Below the pieces are notes generated by a model that was given only the letters and a program-made list of their open reading frames with translations, was not told where the DNA came from and did not search any database. This document shows positions 47,501 through 58,692 of a stretch of DNA of 64,000 bases, piece after piece (position 1 is the first letter of the stretch; each line of letters starts with the position of its first letter). The stretch spans positions 8,937,497 to 9,001,496 of the forward strand of contig JAKTNV010000007.1 of assembly GCA_022747635.1 (NCBI GenBank), given 5' to 3'. This DNA comes from Hetaerina americana. Lineage: Eukaryota; Arthropoda; Insecta; Odonata; Calopterygidae. Made by a program: the position numbers and the translations under genes.

Positions 47501-50500
47501 AATACTATGTGTTTATTTGGATGAGTCAATAGATTTCCAAAAACTTAAGGAAAGAGAATGTCATGTGTCAATCAAACATGATGCTATAAAAGGGAAATCA
47601 CCTCAGGACGCAAAAGAGGCACTTGATGCGCATTGTGGTGAATTTGCACCTTTGTTTGGAATAGTCTAGGAATGGTTTCAAAATTTTCAGAGTGGATGTA
47701 TGACTACACATGATGTGGAATAAAAAGAAGGGATAATAGTCTGGACACTTGTTTGAATACACTACTCCAGAAATCACTGATGAGATCCATGATATGGTGA
47801 TGAATGATAGAATAGTGAAGATGTGAGGTATTGCTAATGATGTAAGCCTATCGGGTGAATAGGTACACAACATTGTAAAACATTTGGGCCTAAAAAAGCT
47901 ATTTGTAAGATCAATGATATGTTTGTTCTCTGTTGACCAAACGTGATGTTATGCAGCATGTTTGAAGCCCAGGGTCAATCTAATACTGGTCTAATACGTC
48001 TTATGCCAAGGGCAATGTTGTCAGAGCCTAACAGCAAATCATTTTGGTGCTTAGTATAAAACCATATGATGCGTGACTGATTGTGTGGCACCATTTGGGA
48101 GCGGGAATTCATAGAGCAGTGAAAAAAGAATGCCACAAATTCTTGGTCAATTCATTACAGTCTACCGAAGGAAGTTAATTTAGGCAACGAACACTCATGA
48201 GAAAGCCAGTTTTCTTTTAAAAATATGCTCTCATTTTGAGACACGTGTAAAAATGAAATAAAAGAAGAAATGACTACATCAATACATTTGTGTTGATATA
48301 GAGCTACTCCTTAGCTAAATATACTATTGGAATGTCATGAATACTACCCAAAATGAGGAAAATTCTTGCCTTTCAAAATTTATTTCAATGACAAATTTGT
48401 GGCCACAACTGTGGAGGAGTGAGCTCATGATTTTATGTGATAGAAAAAGACTTTCTCTTGTGAGAGTCTTTTGTTGCTGCTTAGTTTTCAAATCATTAAT
48501 AACAATGTGCCTGTATTAGCAAATTGAGTAGCTTCAAGCTTAATGTGGTGGAAGTCGAACATAATGTATAACTGATCGTAGCACTTTTCCTTTTGATAAA
48601 ATTGATTTCTATGACCGGATTTTGATGTATTACATCATCATTAGGTTTCAACCCGATTATTAAAACTTGAATATTTTTATCTCGTAATTTCTTGGATACA
48701 AAAGGTTCTAACTCACACAGTTTTCATCTGCTGTCCTCATGGCATGCATAAGAAGTATTTCAGCACTTCAGAAAGTTCATGGATACCTCCAGAAAAACCA
48801 TAACTTTAACTGCTTGAAAAGTCACTGCCATCACAACATGGTATGTGCCGGTTGAGAGGAGTCTTATAGGAAAACAGCACTCTATAGGAGCTTCTATCAA
48901 ATTCTTCATTGCTGAAGTGGAATATGTGCATCATTGCCATTCTGAACTTTCATTCATCGATGAATTTAGATATTTTTCATCCCCCCCTTACTTCTGAATA
49001 ACCAAAAGAGAAGTCAATGTTTTAATGTGGTATGGGTTGAAAGTGCACTGTATTGTTGGGTTCTTGTATCATGCTGGCAGTTGTAGGCCACTTGTCAAAC
49101 CTTGGCTATCACTGTGGGAAATGAAAATTGGCACTGGCATGATGTTTTGAAATTTTAGGGCAGTTTAAAGGTTTTTGTTAGGCTCACCCTTGTAAATTAG
49201 CTGGGTATCATGAAAGGGGAGAGGTCATTTCCTCTCCTTTCACCTCCTATGAATTCTCAGGAGGATCTGGTTCCCATAGAATCGTACTGCTTGGATTTTA
49301 GATGGAGTTGTTGAAAGGCATCCCAGAAATGTTGATCTAAGACCCTCCAGTACCCATACGTGGGACAGGAAACCAATTCATATACTGACACATCTGCAAA
49401 TTAAATTCAAGAATAGTAGGAAATGGAGTCCTGTTTTATGAATTTAGTTCCAGTAGGTTTCAAGTGATGCCTTTGGAAATCATCTGTTAAAATCCAATGG
49501 GTGTGATAGTTTTGTATGTGGATCTGTCTGAAGAAGAACTGGTGGCAGAGGGAAAAGAATTTGCATCAGAGGTTTTTTCTACAAAGTTTGCATCATTTTT
49601 ATATCAATGTGACAATTTGACCTTCACTACAACGAACTGCTTTGCATGTTTAGGGCTCAGGCTTTAACATTAGCATTTTCATATTGGAGCAGGCGATTGA
49701 AAATCTTCTCAGAAAGTTGTTAGTCGAATGTATTCACTTCCTTAGTTATACTTTTTGTGCTGCTTGATAGCAATAGCATCCTCCCCATGCCCTCCTTCTA
49801 CAACATCTGTACGATTCTCTCTCTTTCATTTCCTTTCTCCTTCACTTCCACCTTCCCTAAAATCGTGCACGAATACTTTCACTGGGAATCGCAATGCTGC
49901 AGTGGCCAATTTACTAACTTCCCACCCTGAGGGCCTGGGTTCGAATCCTTTAGATTGCACAATTTTTCAGTTCTATAGTGATCTCTACTTGGTGTGCTGT
50001 GTGGAGAGCACTTCAAGTGGAATGTGTCATCCGTCAGATGGGACGTATAACTGCTGACCCCTGGGCACCTGTCTTTAAGAGAATGCTAATGCCGACACTG
50101 GGTTGCTCTCAGTCGCAGCAGGTCACATGTCCAACCAAAGTTACTTTTTTTTAAGCCATTAACATTCAAAAGTGTTAATTAAAGGTACTTCCTCCCCTTT
50201 GTATTTCCATTTACAGCTGTTGAAACAAAGTATTAGTAATACTTCGTCCACTTTTAAACCCATATTTTATGGCGATTTAATTTTGCAGTCTGAGAGAGAA
50301 GCCGAGAGAAGCCAGTCAAGTTCTACAGAAGAAGGGATTTTATGATAGCTAACAGCTGGTTCAAGCATTATCACAGGCATACGTACAGATTCGATGCTGG
50401 GCGAAACTGGCAAATACCAGCTAGATTGAATAATGGGTAAACATTGATTTAGGAACAGTGTCATCAACTGACACAGCCTCTTGGATGCAGAAACTGAAGC

Positions 50501-53500
50501 AGTAATAATTTAGTTGTCATGAAATGCAATTTAAAATTACAACTGATTAGTACCAGAGTGGAATCTTGAAGGTTTCTGCAGGGTAAAAAGGAAGAAATAT
50601 AAAGAAAAACTTAACAAACACCTATATGAGGATAAGGGGATGAAAATGGTTGTGGAAGGTGTGTGTAGCTTAATGATGGGGTGGAAAGAGCTGGGAAAGA
50701 AACAGTGGGAATGGTTGGAGAATTAAGAAGCCATGGCTCATGGTAGATGATTAAAAGAGTTGGAATTTATTTACACATTGGCTGAAATATGGACTATGGC
50801 TCTTACAAATTAATACACACATGATCTGTAGGGGCAATTATTTTATTTTTAGTAATAGGGACAGCATTCATTGGATATGTACCGCTATGAGGGTTAATAT
50901 CACTTTGGGGGGCTACCATTATTACTAACTTCTATCAGCAGCACCTTATACAGGAACTACTTGTGTACAATGAGTGTGAGGGGGGTTTGCATTTGATAAT
51001 GGAACTTTATCCCAATTTTTTACCTTTCATTTCATTTTACCAGCAGCTAAAATAGTGCACCTGGTATTTTTATATCAAGCAGGGTCAAATAGCCCAACTG
51101 GGTTGGATAGGGATGTAGATACAGTACCATTCCATCCATACTTTACATGGAAGGTTATTATTGGTCTCTCAGTATTATTCTTCAGATTAACCATACTATC
51201 ATTAATTAATCCTTATATACTAGGAGATCCAGATAAATTCATCCCTGCGAATCCCTTAGTAACACCAGTCCATATTCAACCAGAGTAATACTTTTTACTT
51301 GCTTATGCATTCGTGCAATCAATCCCAAATGGATTAGGTGGTGTAATTGTACTAGTAATATCTATTGCAATCTCATTTCTTATGCCATCATACAAAATAA
51401 AGTTTTAAGGATGTTGAGGACAGGAAAATTAGAAAATATAGAGCAAGAGACAGATGGACAAAATATAGAGATTTTAGGTCTATGCAAGGTGAGATGGAAG
51501 GATAGCGGGGATTACTGGAGTGATAGTTATAGAGTAATAGACGGTATGGGGTAGGAGAGCAAACAAGGGGTTTCCATAGTATTAAATGAAGAGGTAGGAA
51601 GAAGCATAGTCAACATAGAGCAGGTAACGGATAGAATATTACTAGTAGAGATAAAAGCAGAACCGACGAACTTGGTTATTATTCAGGTATACTTGCCACC
51701 GAGCAACCATAAGGAAGAAGAGGTCGATAGGATATACGATCAGTTAGAGGACATGATCGCGTGTGTTCCTGCAGGGAAACATTTGATAGTGATGGGGGAT
51801 TGGAATGTGACAGTAGGCAAAGAGAGAGATGGTGATGAGGTGGGGGACTGCGGTCTAGACACGAGGAATGAGCACGGGGGAAAACCGATTGAATTCTGCA
51901 GGAGACAGGGGTTAGTCATCACCAACAGTTGGTTTAGACTTCACAAAGGCGTAGGTATACATGGAAAATGCCAGGTGACTCAGGAAGGTATCAGCTAGAT
52001 TGTATTATGGTTAGGCATAGGTTTAGGATCAGTGCGAGAAATTCACACTTCTTCCGGGCGTGGATGCAGACTCTGACCACAATTTAGTTGTTATGAAGTG
52101 TAGCGTCCATTTCAAAAAGATGAGACAGGGGCGGTGGATTAGGAAATTGAATGTAGAAGCATTAACTGCATTGACAAGGAAGGAGTACCAGCAGGCTGTA
52201 GAGAAGATCATGGATGATGGTAAAGTACACTCAAACAAAAATGGGAATGTACCAAGAAAGCGATATTGAAAGCTGCAAAAGAAACTATAGGAACCATTCA
52301 TGGGAAAAGTACAAAGAAACCATGGATCACAGAAGAGAGATTAGAAAGATAGATGAGAGAAGAAAATGGAAGAATGTTAAAATAGAGTTAGGCAGAAGGA
52401 AGTGCAAAGAGTTAAATAATAATTTGAGATGGGTAACAAATAAAGCAAAAGTAGCATGGTGGGAGAGACAGTGCAAGGATATGGAAAGTTTGCAGAGGAA
52501 GGGTGAAATTGGTGTGCTGTACAGCAAGGTTAAATCTCTATTGGTTAGTAAGAAGGGAAGATCTGTGCTACAGTTGGAGATAAATCGGGGTAAGATAATA
52601 TTTGACCCAGGAAAGATCCAAGAGAGATGGAAGGAATATATAGAAGAACTGTATAGTAAAGAACTCAGACCAACAAAGTTAGACATTGAAAAAGAAAATG
52701 ACGTAGAGGAAGACAGCTTAGGTCCAGGCATACTAGACAATGAGATAGAAAGGGCATTAAGGGAGATGAAACTAAATAAGGCCGTGGGGGTAGATAACAT
52801 TCCCGTGTAACTTTTAAAAAGTTTAGGAAAATGTGGGAGGAAGAGGTTATATGGGCTGATCCGTAGTATTTATGAGGAGGGAATCTGGCCAGAAGACTTT
52901 GTGAGATCAGTTTTAGTTCCTATTCTGAAAAAGGTAAAGGCTACATCATGTGAGGACTATAGGACGATAAGTTTGATATCCCAGGCAGCTAAAGTTATTC
53001 TCAGGATCATAAACAAAAGGATAGAGAGTAGGGCAAATGATTACTTAGGGGATGATCAGTTTGGGTTTAGGAAAGGGAGAGGTACTTGTGATGCTATTGC
53101 AGTAATGAGATTGCTAATTGAGAGGAACATAGAACACAACCAGGAGGTATTTGCCTGTTTTGTAGATTTCGAAAAGGCATATGATAGAGAAAAATGGGAA
53201 ACACTAATGAGTATATTGCAGAAAATAAGAATAGATTGGAGGGAAAGGAGGCTAATCCGCAACCTGTACATGTCTCAGGCTGCTCAGGTGCGAGTGGGGA
53301 ATGGAGAGTCCGGATGGGCAGTGTTAAGAAGAGGTATAAGGCAGGGTTGCCCATTATCACCGTTGCTGTTCAACCTGTATGCAGATTAAATGGTTAAAGA
53401 GGCATGGGAAGAACTGGAGATAGGAATGAAAGTGGGCGGGGAATTCGTAAAATTAGTTAGGTTTAGGTTTGCTGATGACCAAGCTTTAGTTTGTCAGTCA

Positions 53501-56500
53501 GCCAAGGGGTTGCAAGCATTGCGACACTGCCACAGATATGGGATGAGAATCAATATTAATAAAACAAAAGTTATGCAATAATCCAGAAAGACCAAGGCTA
53601 AGCATAACATTTACCCTAGGTCGGTAACAGGGGTGAAAAAACACCCCAGAGTGGGTTTAAATCTTGCGCCACAGGAAAACAGTTTACTGTGACTCGGGAC
53701 CTTTGTCATAATTCACGTCAATCAATTTGTCACGTGATTATACATTCAAAAACAAAAAAAAGTAAGCCCCCCTAGGACTTTCGTAGTCTTAATGGGTGTG
53801 AGGTATGAATTTTTTAAAATTTTCACCCCACGTTACCAGAATAGGGTGAAAAAAATAGTGTTATCATACCAGGGTTAAAATAGTAGGGCAAAAAAACTAG
53901 AGAGAGGTAGAACAGTATGTAAGTAGGGGTGAAAGTAACAGGGGTGAAAAAACACCCCAGAGTGGGTTTAAATCTTGCGCCACAGGAAAACAGTTTACTG
54001 TGACTCGGGACCTTTGTCATAATTCACGTCAATCAATTTGTCACGTGATTATACATTCAAAAACAAAAAAAAGTAAGCCCCCCTAGGACTTTCGTAGTCT
54101 TAATGGGTGTGAGGTATGAATTTTTTAAAATTTTCACCCCACGTTACCAGAATAGGGTGAAAAAAATAGTGTTATCATACCAGGGTTAAAATAGTAGGGC
54201 AAAAAAACTAGAGAGAGGTAGAACAGTATACATATCATATTTTCGTTTACTCATTGTTTAGTACTTGGTTATGGTGGGTTAGGAGAGGGGTTTGTTATGA
54301 GAAAGCCTATGGAGGCAGGAAAAACGTATGAAGGGCGTATTGATTGGCAGTGGGATGTTGAAGACTGTAATTGAGGGGAGAATGTTAGGCAGATAAAGAA
54401 GGGGCAGGAATAGGATAAGGATGTTGGACGGAATGGAAATAGGAAGGAAATCTTCGGAAATGAAGAGGGGCTTGTTGTAGAGTAGGATGTTGGGTTGTGT
54501 TCTGTTAGGAGATGGTTATTTGGTATTTGTGTCCATTGAAAACCTACCATAACCAGTAGATTGACTAATAAAAACAAGTATATAAATAACTAATAAGGTT
54601 TTAAGTAGCATGTATTTTGAATGCACTTGATAAAGAGATAAACTTTATTAGTTTGTACTGTAATTTATACATTATATGACTATTGACATAATGTGTAATT
54701 TCACCGCTATTAAAAATTAAATAATTCAAATAAATTTGTAAAAATTCTTTGAAGCTATGTGTCATACCATTAACGAGGTGAAGTACCACAAACCCAAATA
54801 AAAATGAAAGAAATTTTAACTAAATAACAGAAGAAAAAATGGAACTTACGAGTGCAACCTAAAAATATTCTATCGTAAGTTTACTTATGAATAAAATACT
54901 AGCATACTCAGACATAAAAATTAATGCTAACCCTCCGCTTCAATATTCAATATTACATCCAGAAATTCTAATTCTTCTGCTAAGTCCAGAGGAGTGCGAT
55001 TGGTTTTGGCTAAACAGGAAGCAAAACGAGGAATTACTAATGGAAATCTCAAAAAGACAAATCAAATATAATTTTGGATTAAGTAAAACCCAATTAGAGA
55101 ATAACCTTCTCTAAGAAAAATAAATGATGTTAAAATTTATGCTCATCTTATCTCATAAGAAGTGATTTGATCTAGATCCCGAAGTCCTCCTAATAAAGCT
55201 TGAGTAGAATTAGAAGATCATCCAGCAATTGTGACAGTATGAACCCGTAAACTAGTACAAAAAAAAAAAATTGAAGAGCGAAGTTATGTATAAATAAACC
55301 CCCATAAAAAGGTATAACAGCCCAACTAAGGAGAGAAATAAATAATGTAAGAATAGGAGAAAAATAATAAGGTAAATAGTTATATCTTGAAGGAAAAGTC
55401 ACACCAATAACTAAAGTTAATCCCCAAATAAAATTTAAAAGAATATCATATAGCTGCAATTACTACTTATAGGAACTAATCTCATGTTAATGAATTCTAA
55501 ATTCTTGGCTCTCTCCTGCAAAATAGTTTAAAGGTAATCATACATTAAAGAATATCTCATAATAATGGTTCCTTTGCACTAAAAACTGCAAAGAAATCGG
55601 AGGTAGAAACTGACCTGGCTTGAACCGGTCTGAACTCAGATCACGTGAAGAATTTAAAGGTCAAACAGACCTATCAATTAAGCTGCTACGCCTAATTATG
55701 ATCTTAATCCAACATCGAGGTCGCAACCATCCCTGTTAATTTGAACTCTGAAGGAAGATTACGCTGTTATCCCCAAGCTTAATTTATCTAATTCCATTCT
55801 AATAATCAATGATAATGGATCTGTTAACCATAAATCAAATGTTTTATAAATAAAAAAGTTATTTGTATATCTGTCGTCATTCCACCAAAAAAATTAATAG
55901 GAATGGAATAAAAATAACCATTAGTATTAATCATAAAGCTGTATAGGGCTTCAATAAAATTTAAGCTTTTTGACTTAAAAATCAAATAGCACATTAGCTT
56001 GAGACAGCTAGTATTTCGTTGAAACCTTCACACCAGTCTTCTATTAAAAGACTAATGATTATGCTACCTTTGCACGGTCAATATGCCACGGCCGCTAAAT
56101 CATATCACTGGGCAGGCCAGACCTCATATTATACCAGAAGATATGTTTTTGATAAACTGGTGAACACTAATTTTGCCAAATTCTTTTTAATAAAACTGAG
56201 CTAACACGACAAAAAAAATCATAAGCTACACTAATTTAATCATAATTGCTATTAATAACAAATTAATTAAAATATTCTGATAAAAATCTAAAAAAAAATA
56301 AAAGTAAGAATATAACAAAATATATTATAACATAATATATGGATGGATGATGTGAACCCTACTACTCATATAATTATGAAAGATTTTAGATGTATATATC
56401 TATTTATATATCTTGAAGGAATGTCTGTCTCATGAATGTGAATAACAATTTAAGTGGAGAAGTGTGTGACAGCAAAAAACACACAGAGAAACAAAGGAAA

Positions 56501-58692
56501 CTCACACGTGTCAGTTTATTTGTTTGCTAGTGCTATCTCATTTCTCTATTTAAATTATACATATATATTTAAAATAGTATTACTTTGGTCTTGAAATATT
56601 CTAATAATAATCATCAAGCCATGATTATTCATTTCTGTCTCTGATGCTTTTGTGTGAAAGATGCGATGAAATGGTGGAGCTTTCAACATTTCCTTATCGG
56701 TTCTCTCTTTATTTTCATACCTTATTTAGAATATTAATTCAAATTCAATGCTTAAAACAATGTCTGTGCATGAAATAACTCATAAACATAATAATTAATG
56801 TATTAATGATAATCATGTTTATCCTCCCAAGGTTTGGGTCCTATGGCCTTGCTGTGACTTTGGCGGCTGATGGAACTGAGATGTGTAGATTCAGTCAAAT
56901 GCTGAGAGCAGTTGGGGCCAGAGCAGCTGTCCTAATACCTGAGAAATTCCCCAAAAATTTATGGGACTGTGATTTAGAGCAGTATGAGTTTGTAGGGACG
57001 CCAAAAACTGATGCCAAAGGATTTGAAAAAGTTGCAACTCCATCCAAAGCAACTGGAAATGAATCTCCAGGGCAAGCCAATGAATCACCGAGCTCGGGAG
57101 CAATCGAGTTGAAAGTCACAAGTTGCAGTGATAACCATCCCATGAGCAAGGATCGGGACGAAATGAGTGGCATTGAGGTGGATGCAGCTGACCTAGATGC
57201 TCTCTTGAGCGCATTGACTAATGTGGAGGGTGATCTAGACTGCATTGAGAGCTTCCAGGAATTGGCGGCCTCCTGTGAGTCATACAGTGGGGAAAGTGGC
57301 GATGTTCCAACAGTGGAGGTTGCTGCTTGGACATGCAACTTTGGAGAGAACTTTGATCGAGTGCTCAATAGAGTGAATCTCAAAAGTGAAGCACAGTTCA
57401 ATAAGAGATTGGAGGAATGCAGGCTGGTAGGTTTGGAAAGTGGTATAAAGAAGTTGACGTTAGGGGGGGCGTGGCCTCCTCAGCCTCTTCCCAAGGCGCC
57501 ACCCATGGAATCTACCTCGAAGAGCAATCAATCCACCTCATGGATCTTGAATAACTGTGGTGCATCCTCATCCAATAAGACTCCTGAGAAGAATCTACGT
57601 TCAAATCTTAAAGTGAGAGATTCCTGTGATAGTCAATCTGTAAGGATGAAGAATGAAGAGCCTGGACCGTATGTCAATAGCAATAGGACTATGTCCCCCG
57701 ATAGAATGTCTTCGGTGAGTGAAAGTAGCGTCTCTATCAATTTGTCGGATAGGGAATGTGCGTTCCGTCCAGATGGCTGTGAAAATAATTCCAGTAAGGA
57801 ATTGAGATGTTCTGGTCGTTGTGGTTTTTATTCCTCCAATGATGAATATTTTGACAGTTCACCGAGCCAATTGTATCTTCAGGAAAAGTTTAATCAGAAT
57901 CAAGACAGGTCATGGACCCTGAACGACTATGGCACAACTTTTTTGAAGGAGTTGCCAGAGAAGAATCTTCGCTTAAATCTGAAAGTAAGTGATTCCTGTG
58001 ATGGTCCATCATCTGAAAGGGCAAAGAATGGAGAGCATGGGCCACATGTCAATAGCAATAGAACTACCTCCCCCGATAGAATGTCTTCAGGGAGTGAAAG
58101 TAGTGTCTCTCTAAATTTTTCAGGTAGGGAATGTGCGTTCCCTTCAGATGGCTGTGAAAATAATACCAGTAGGACATTGAGATGTTCTGGCCGGCGTGGT
58201 TTTTATTCCACTAATGGTGAAAACTTTGACAGTTCGCGTAACCAATTGTGTCTTCAGGAGAAGGTTAATCAAAATCAATACACCTCATGGACCCTAAACG
58301 ACTGTGACATATCCTTATTCAACGAGTTTCCGGAGAAAAATTCACATTCAAATCTAAAAGCGAGTGATTCCTGTGATGGTCGGTCTGGAAGGACAAAGAA
58401 TGAAGACCATGGGCTTGGTTCCATCGGCAGAAAGACCACTGCCCGTAATGGAATGCCCCCACGTAATGGGGATAGGGTCTCCATCGATCTGTCAAACAGG
58501 AAGGGGTCATCCATTTCAAATGGCCTTGAAAGTGATTCAAGGAGAAAAGAGAGGTATTCTGGCGATCATTGTTTTCATTTCGCCAAAGATGAAACCCCTG
58601 TCAGTTCATTTAATCAATGGTATCAGCAGGTGATGTTCAATCGGTGTATGATAGAGAACAATGAATATTGGAAGTATATGTTTAGGAAATGA
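38397..58692 (+). CDS. DDX20: DEAD-box RNA helicase DDX20 (Gemin3)
   Basis: Gemin3 is the helicase subunit of the SMN complex that assembles Sm cores on snRNAs. Six exons: 38397-38580, 38661-38834, 38914-39115, 44236-44523, 45911-46153, 56832-58692; phases match throughout, giving 983 residues (human 824). All helicase motifs are present: Q motif [26 protein letters not shown] (67-74), Ia APTREIA, GG in FIGGTP, Ib APGR, II DEAD (172-175), III SAT (203-205), [27 protein letters not shown] (357-364). KAIPLGR and the short first exon are close to vertebrate DDX20. The long C-terminal tail is low-similarity, acidic early ([17 protein letters not shown]) and then built of three tandem repeats of about 124 residues. 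Intron 5 (10.7 kb) holds a mitochondrial insertion, a LINE and mariner. AATAAA at 59504 is a candidate poly(A) signal. Confidence 0.95.
38661..38834 (+). CDS. DDX20: DDX20 exon 2 (motifs I and Ia)
   Basis: Acceptor [27 protein letters not shown] and [16 protein letters not shown]; donor GCTG|GTAAGG. Confidence 0.95.
38914..39115 (+). CDS. DDX20: DDX20 exon 3 (DEAD box)
   Basis: Acceptor [59 protein letters not shown]; donor ATAAA|GTAAGT. Confidence 0.95.
39826..41433 (-). mobile_element. LINE-A copy with internal deletion (3' tail joined to endonuclease region)
   Basis: The tail (plus-strand AGTAATCTACCGGTTAAGG at 39826) is followed within about 250 bp by endonuclease sequence instead of RT. 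On the minus strand that sequence reads [40 protein letters not shown] and [20 protein letters not shown], with [12 protein letters not shown] is missing. 40950-41433 is the 5' part of the same element or an adjoining repeat. It lies in DDX20 intron 3. Confidence 0.75.
41975..42330 (-). pseudogene. Mariner transposase C-terminal fragment
   Basis: The minus strand reads FP.KDTIMGP, then a run resembling the mariner end (NxF..W..RWQKCVxxxGxYFE): [20 protein letters not shown]. Only the last third is present and stops interrupt it. Confidence 0.5.
42331..44235. other. DDX20 intron 3 remainder, nothing assigned
   Basis: AT-rich, with a G-tract at 43431-43448 and no recognised coding or repeat signature. 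39116-39825 and 41434-41974 are likewise blank. Confidence 0.4.
44236..44523 (+). CDS. DDX20: DDX20 exon 4 (motifs III and IV)
   Basis: Acceptor [26 protein letters not shown] .. [13 protein letters not shown] .. [10 protein letters not shown]; donor ACAAG|GTAAGT. Confidence 0.95.
45452..45648. repeat. Fold-back element with about 62-bp inverted arms and hammerhead-like centre
   Basis: Left arm 45452-45513 and right arm 45587-45648 are reverse complements with about four mismatches. The 73-base loop contains CTGATAATGATGCC..TGAAACCAGTTGT, and AATAAA lies at 45593. It sits in DDX20 intron 4, 260 bp upstream of exon 5. Confidence 0.75.
45911..46153 (+). CDS. DDX20: DDX20 exon 5 (motifs V and VI)
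   Basis: Acceptor [54 protein letters not shown]; donor GGGAG|GTGAGT. GC-rich relative to the introns. Confidence 0.95.
46678..46790 (-). repeat. SINE-1 3' fragment, inverted
   Basis: AAACACAGTAATCAACCC and TTGGTGATGGTAGAGGTCAC match the reverse complement of 17310-17370. Confidence 0.65.
47045..47170 (+). repeat. SINE-2-related tRNA-derived copy
   Basis: TGCAATGGCTAATGTGCTGC (A-box region) and GTGTTCGAATCCTGG (B box), with TTCCCATTCTTGAGGACATG between, as in the SINE-2 head at 36865. Confidence 0.6.
47380..48205 (+). pseudogene. Mariner transposase relic (second lineage), N-terminal part
   Basis: The plus strand reads [66 protein letters not shown] and LFSVDQT, the helix-turn-helix region of a mariner transposase. 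Many stops. Downstream catalytic blocks are not recognisable. 48210-49890 has no other assigned feature except the motif at 48614. Confidence 0.75.
48610..48665 (-). repeat. PLE-type end, decayed hammerhead-like motif
   Basis: The minus strand reads CCTAATGATGATGTAATACA, TCAAAATCCGGTC and ATAGAAAT. It keeps the hairpin and the GGTC of the modules at 37856, but the UGA and GAAA bases have mutated. Confidence 0.4.
49890..50130 (+). repeat. SINE-2 copy
   Basis: CAGTGGCCAATTTACTAACT and GGGTTCGAATCCTTTAG form the tRNA-like head; GTGGAGAGCACTTCAAGTGG and CCGTCAGATGGGACGTATAA form the body. Confidence 0.75.
50780..51409 (+). pseudogene. Nuclear mitochondrial insertion: cytochrome b (cob) C-terminal two-thirds
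   Basis: The plus strand reads mitochondrial cytochrome b with TGA as Trp and frameshifts: [81 protein letters not shown] and IAISFLMPS. The N-terminal part and the last 60 or so codons are missing. It ends at the LINE target-site copy 51397-51409. Confidence 0.92.
51410..54592 (+). mobile_element. Non-LTR retrotransposon LINE-A, longest copy
   Basis: The endonuclease domain comes first: [73 protein letters not shown], then DSDHNLVV. A linker (52214-52810) and the RT follow: [103 protein letters not shown]. The family tail is at 54535-54575. In-frame stops (for example after NLYAD at 53387) and a tandem duplication at 53624-54229 disable it. It is flanked by 13-base target duplications (51397-51409, 54593-54605; one mismatch) inside mitochondrial sequence. 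The superfamily (jockey, I, RTE or R1-like) is not resolved. Confidence 0.9.
53624..54229 (+). repeat. Tandem duplication, two 295-bp copies seen as identical
   Basis: 53624-53918 and 53935-54229 match over their length when read side by side (period 311, spacer 16). Each begins GTAACAGGGGTGAAAAAACA, contains CACGTGATTATACATTC and a C-tract, and ends with LINE-A coding sequence (AAAACTAGAGAGAGGTAGAA). Confidence 0.9.
54606..54655 (+). pseudogene. Mitochondrial tRNA-Ser(UCN) remnant within the insertion
   Basis: GCAT..TTTTGA..ATGC forms an anticodon arm (anticodon TGA), followed by a perfect T-arm-like hairpin ATAAAG-AGATAAA-CTTTAT and TAGTTT. The 5' half is lost. Its position between cob and nad1 is that of insect trnS2. 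Confidence 0.6.
54715..55460 (-). pseudogene. Nuclear mitochondrial insertion: nad1
   Basis: The minus strand reads NADH dehydrogenase subunit 1: [29 protein letters not shown], then after a frameshift at the A-tract 55260-55271 [20 protein letters not shown] (TGA as Trp), [35 protein letters not shown], and near the end [12 protein letters not shown] and ISFIFIWV. About 50 residues are deleted between GLTLVIGV and RYNYLPYY (the conserved LLERKVLGYIQ block). Confidence 0.92.
55462..55527 (-). pseudogene. Mitochondrial tRNA-Leu(CUN) within the insertion
   Basis: 66 bases with a 7-bp acceptor stem (ACTATTT / AAGTAGT, one G-T pair) and anticodon loop TTTAGAA (anticodon UAG). It lies between nad1 and rrnL as in the insect mitochondrial genome. 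Confidence 0.85.
55528..56300 (-). pseudogene. Mitochondrial 16S rRNA (rrnL) 3' half within the insertion
   Basis: The plus strand carries CCGGTCTGAACTCAGATCAC (55627), the complement of the conserved 16S 3' site, then GTTATCCCCAAGCTTAA and, at 56142, ATGTTTTTGATAAACTGGTG, the complement of the conserved central 16S site. The 5' end is lost in AT-rich sequence near 56300. Confidence 0.92.
56301..56831. other. End of DDX20 intron 5, AT-rich
   Basis: Contains ATATAT-rich runs (56318-56420) and no recognised gene. 50131-50779, left of the mitochondrial insertion, is likewise unassigned. Confidence 0.4.
56832..58692 (+). CDS. DDX20: DDX20 exon 6 (helicase end and repeat-bearing tail)
   Basis: Acceptor [25 protein letters not shown] closes the helicase domain. 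The tail then runs 620 codons in one exon, with tandem repeat units starting near 57523, 57892 and 58267 (anchor Trp codons at 57541, 57913, 58288). It stops at TGA 58690-58692. Confidence 0.92.

Noticed and set aside
52327..52800. 157-codon minus-strand open frame
   Set aside because: Mirror of the LINE-A linker/RT region on the plus strand; Ser/Leu-rich as expected of antisense.
54887..55114. 75-codon plus-strand open frame
   Set aside because: It is the antisense of nad1 in the mitochondrial insertion; the minus strand reads recognisable nad1.
56019..56204. 61-codon plus-strand open frame
   Set aside because: It lies entirely within inverted 16S rRNA sequence.
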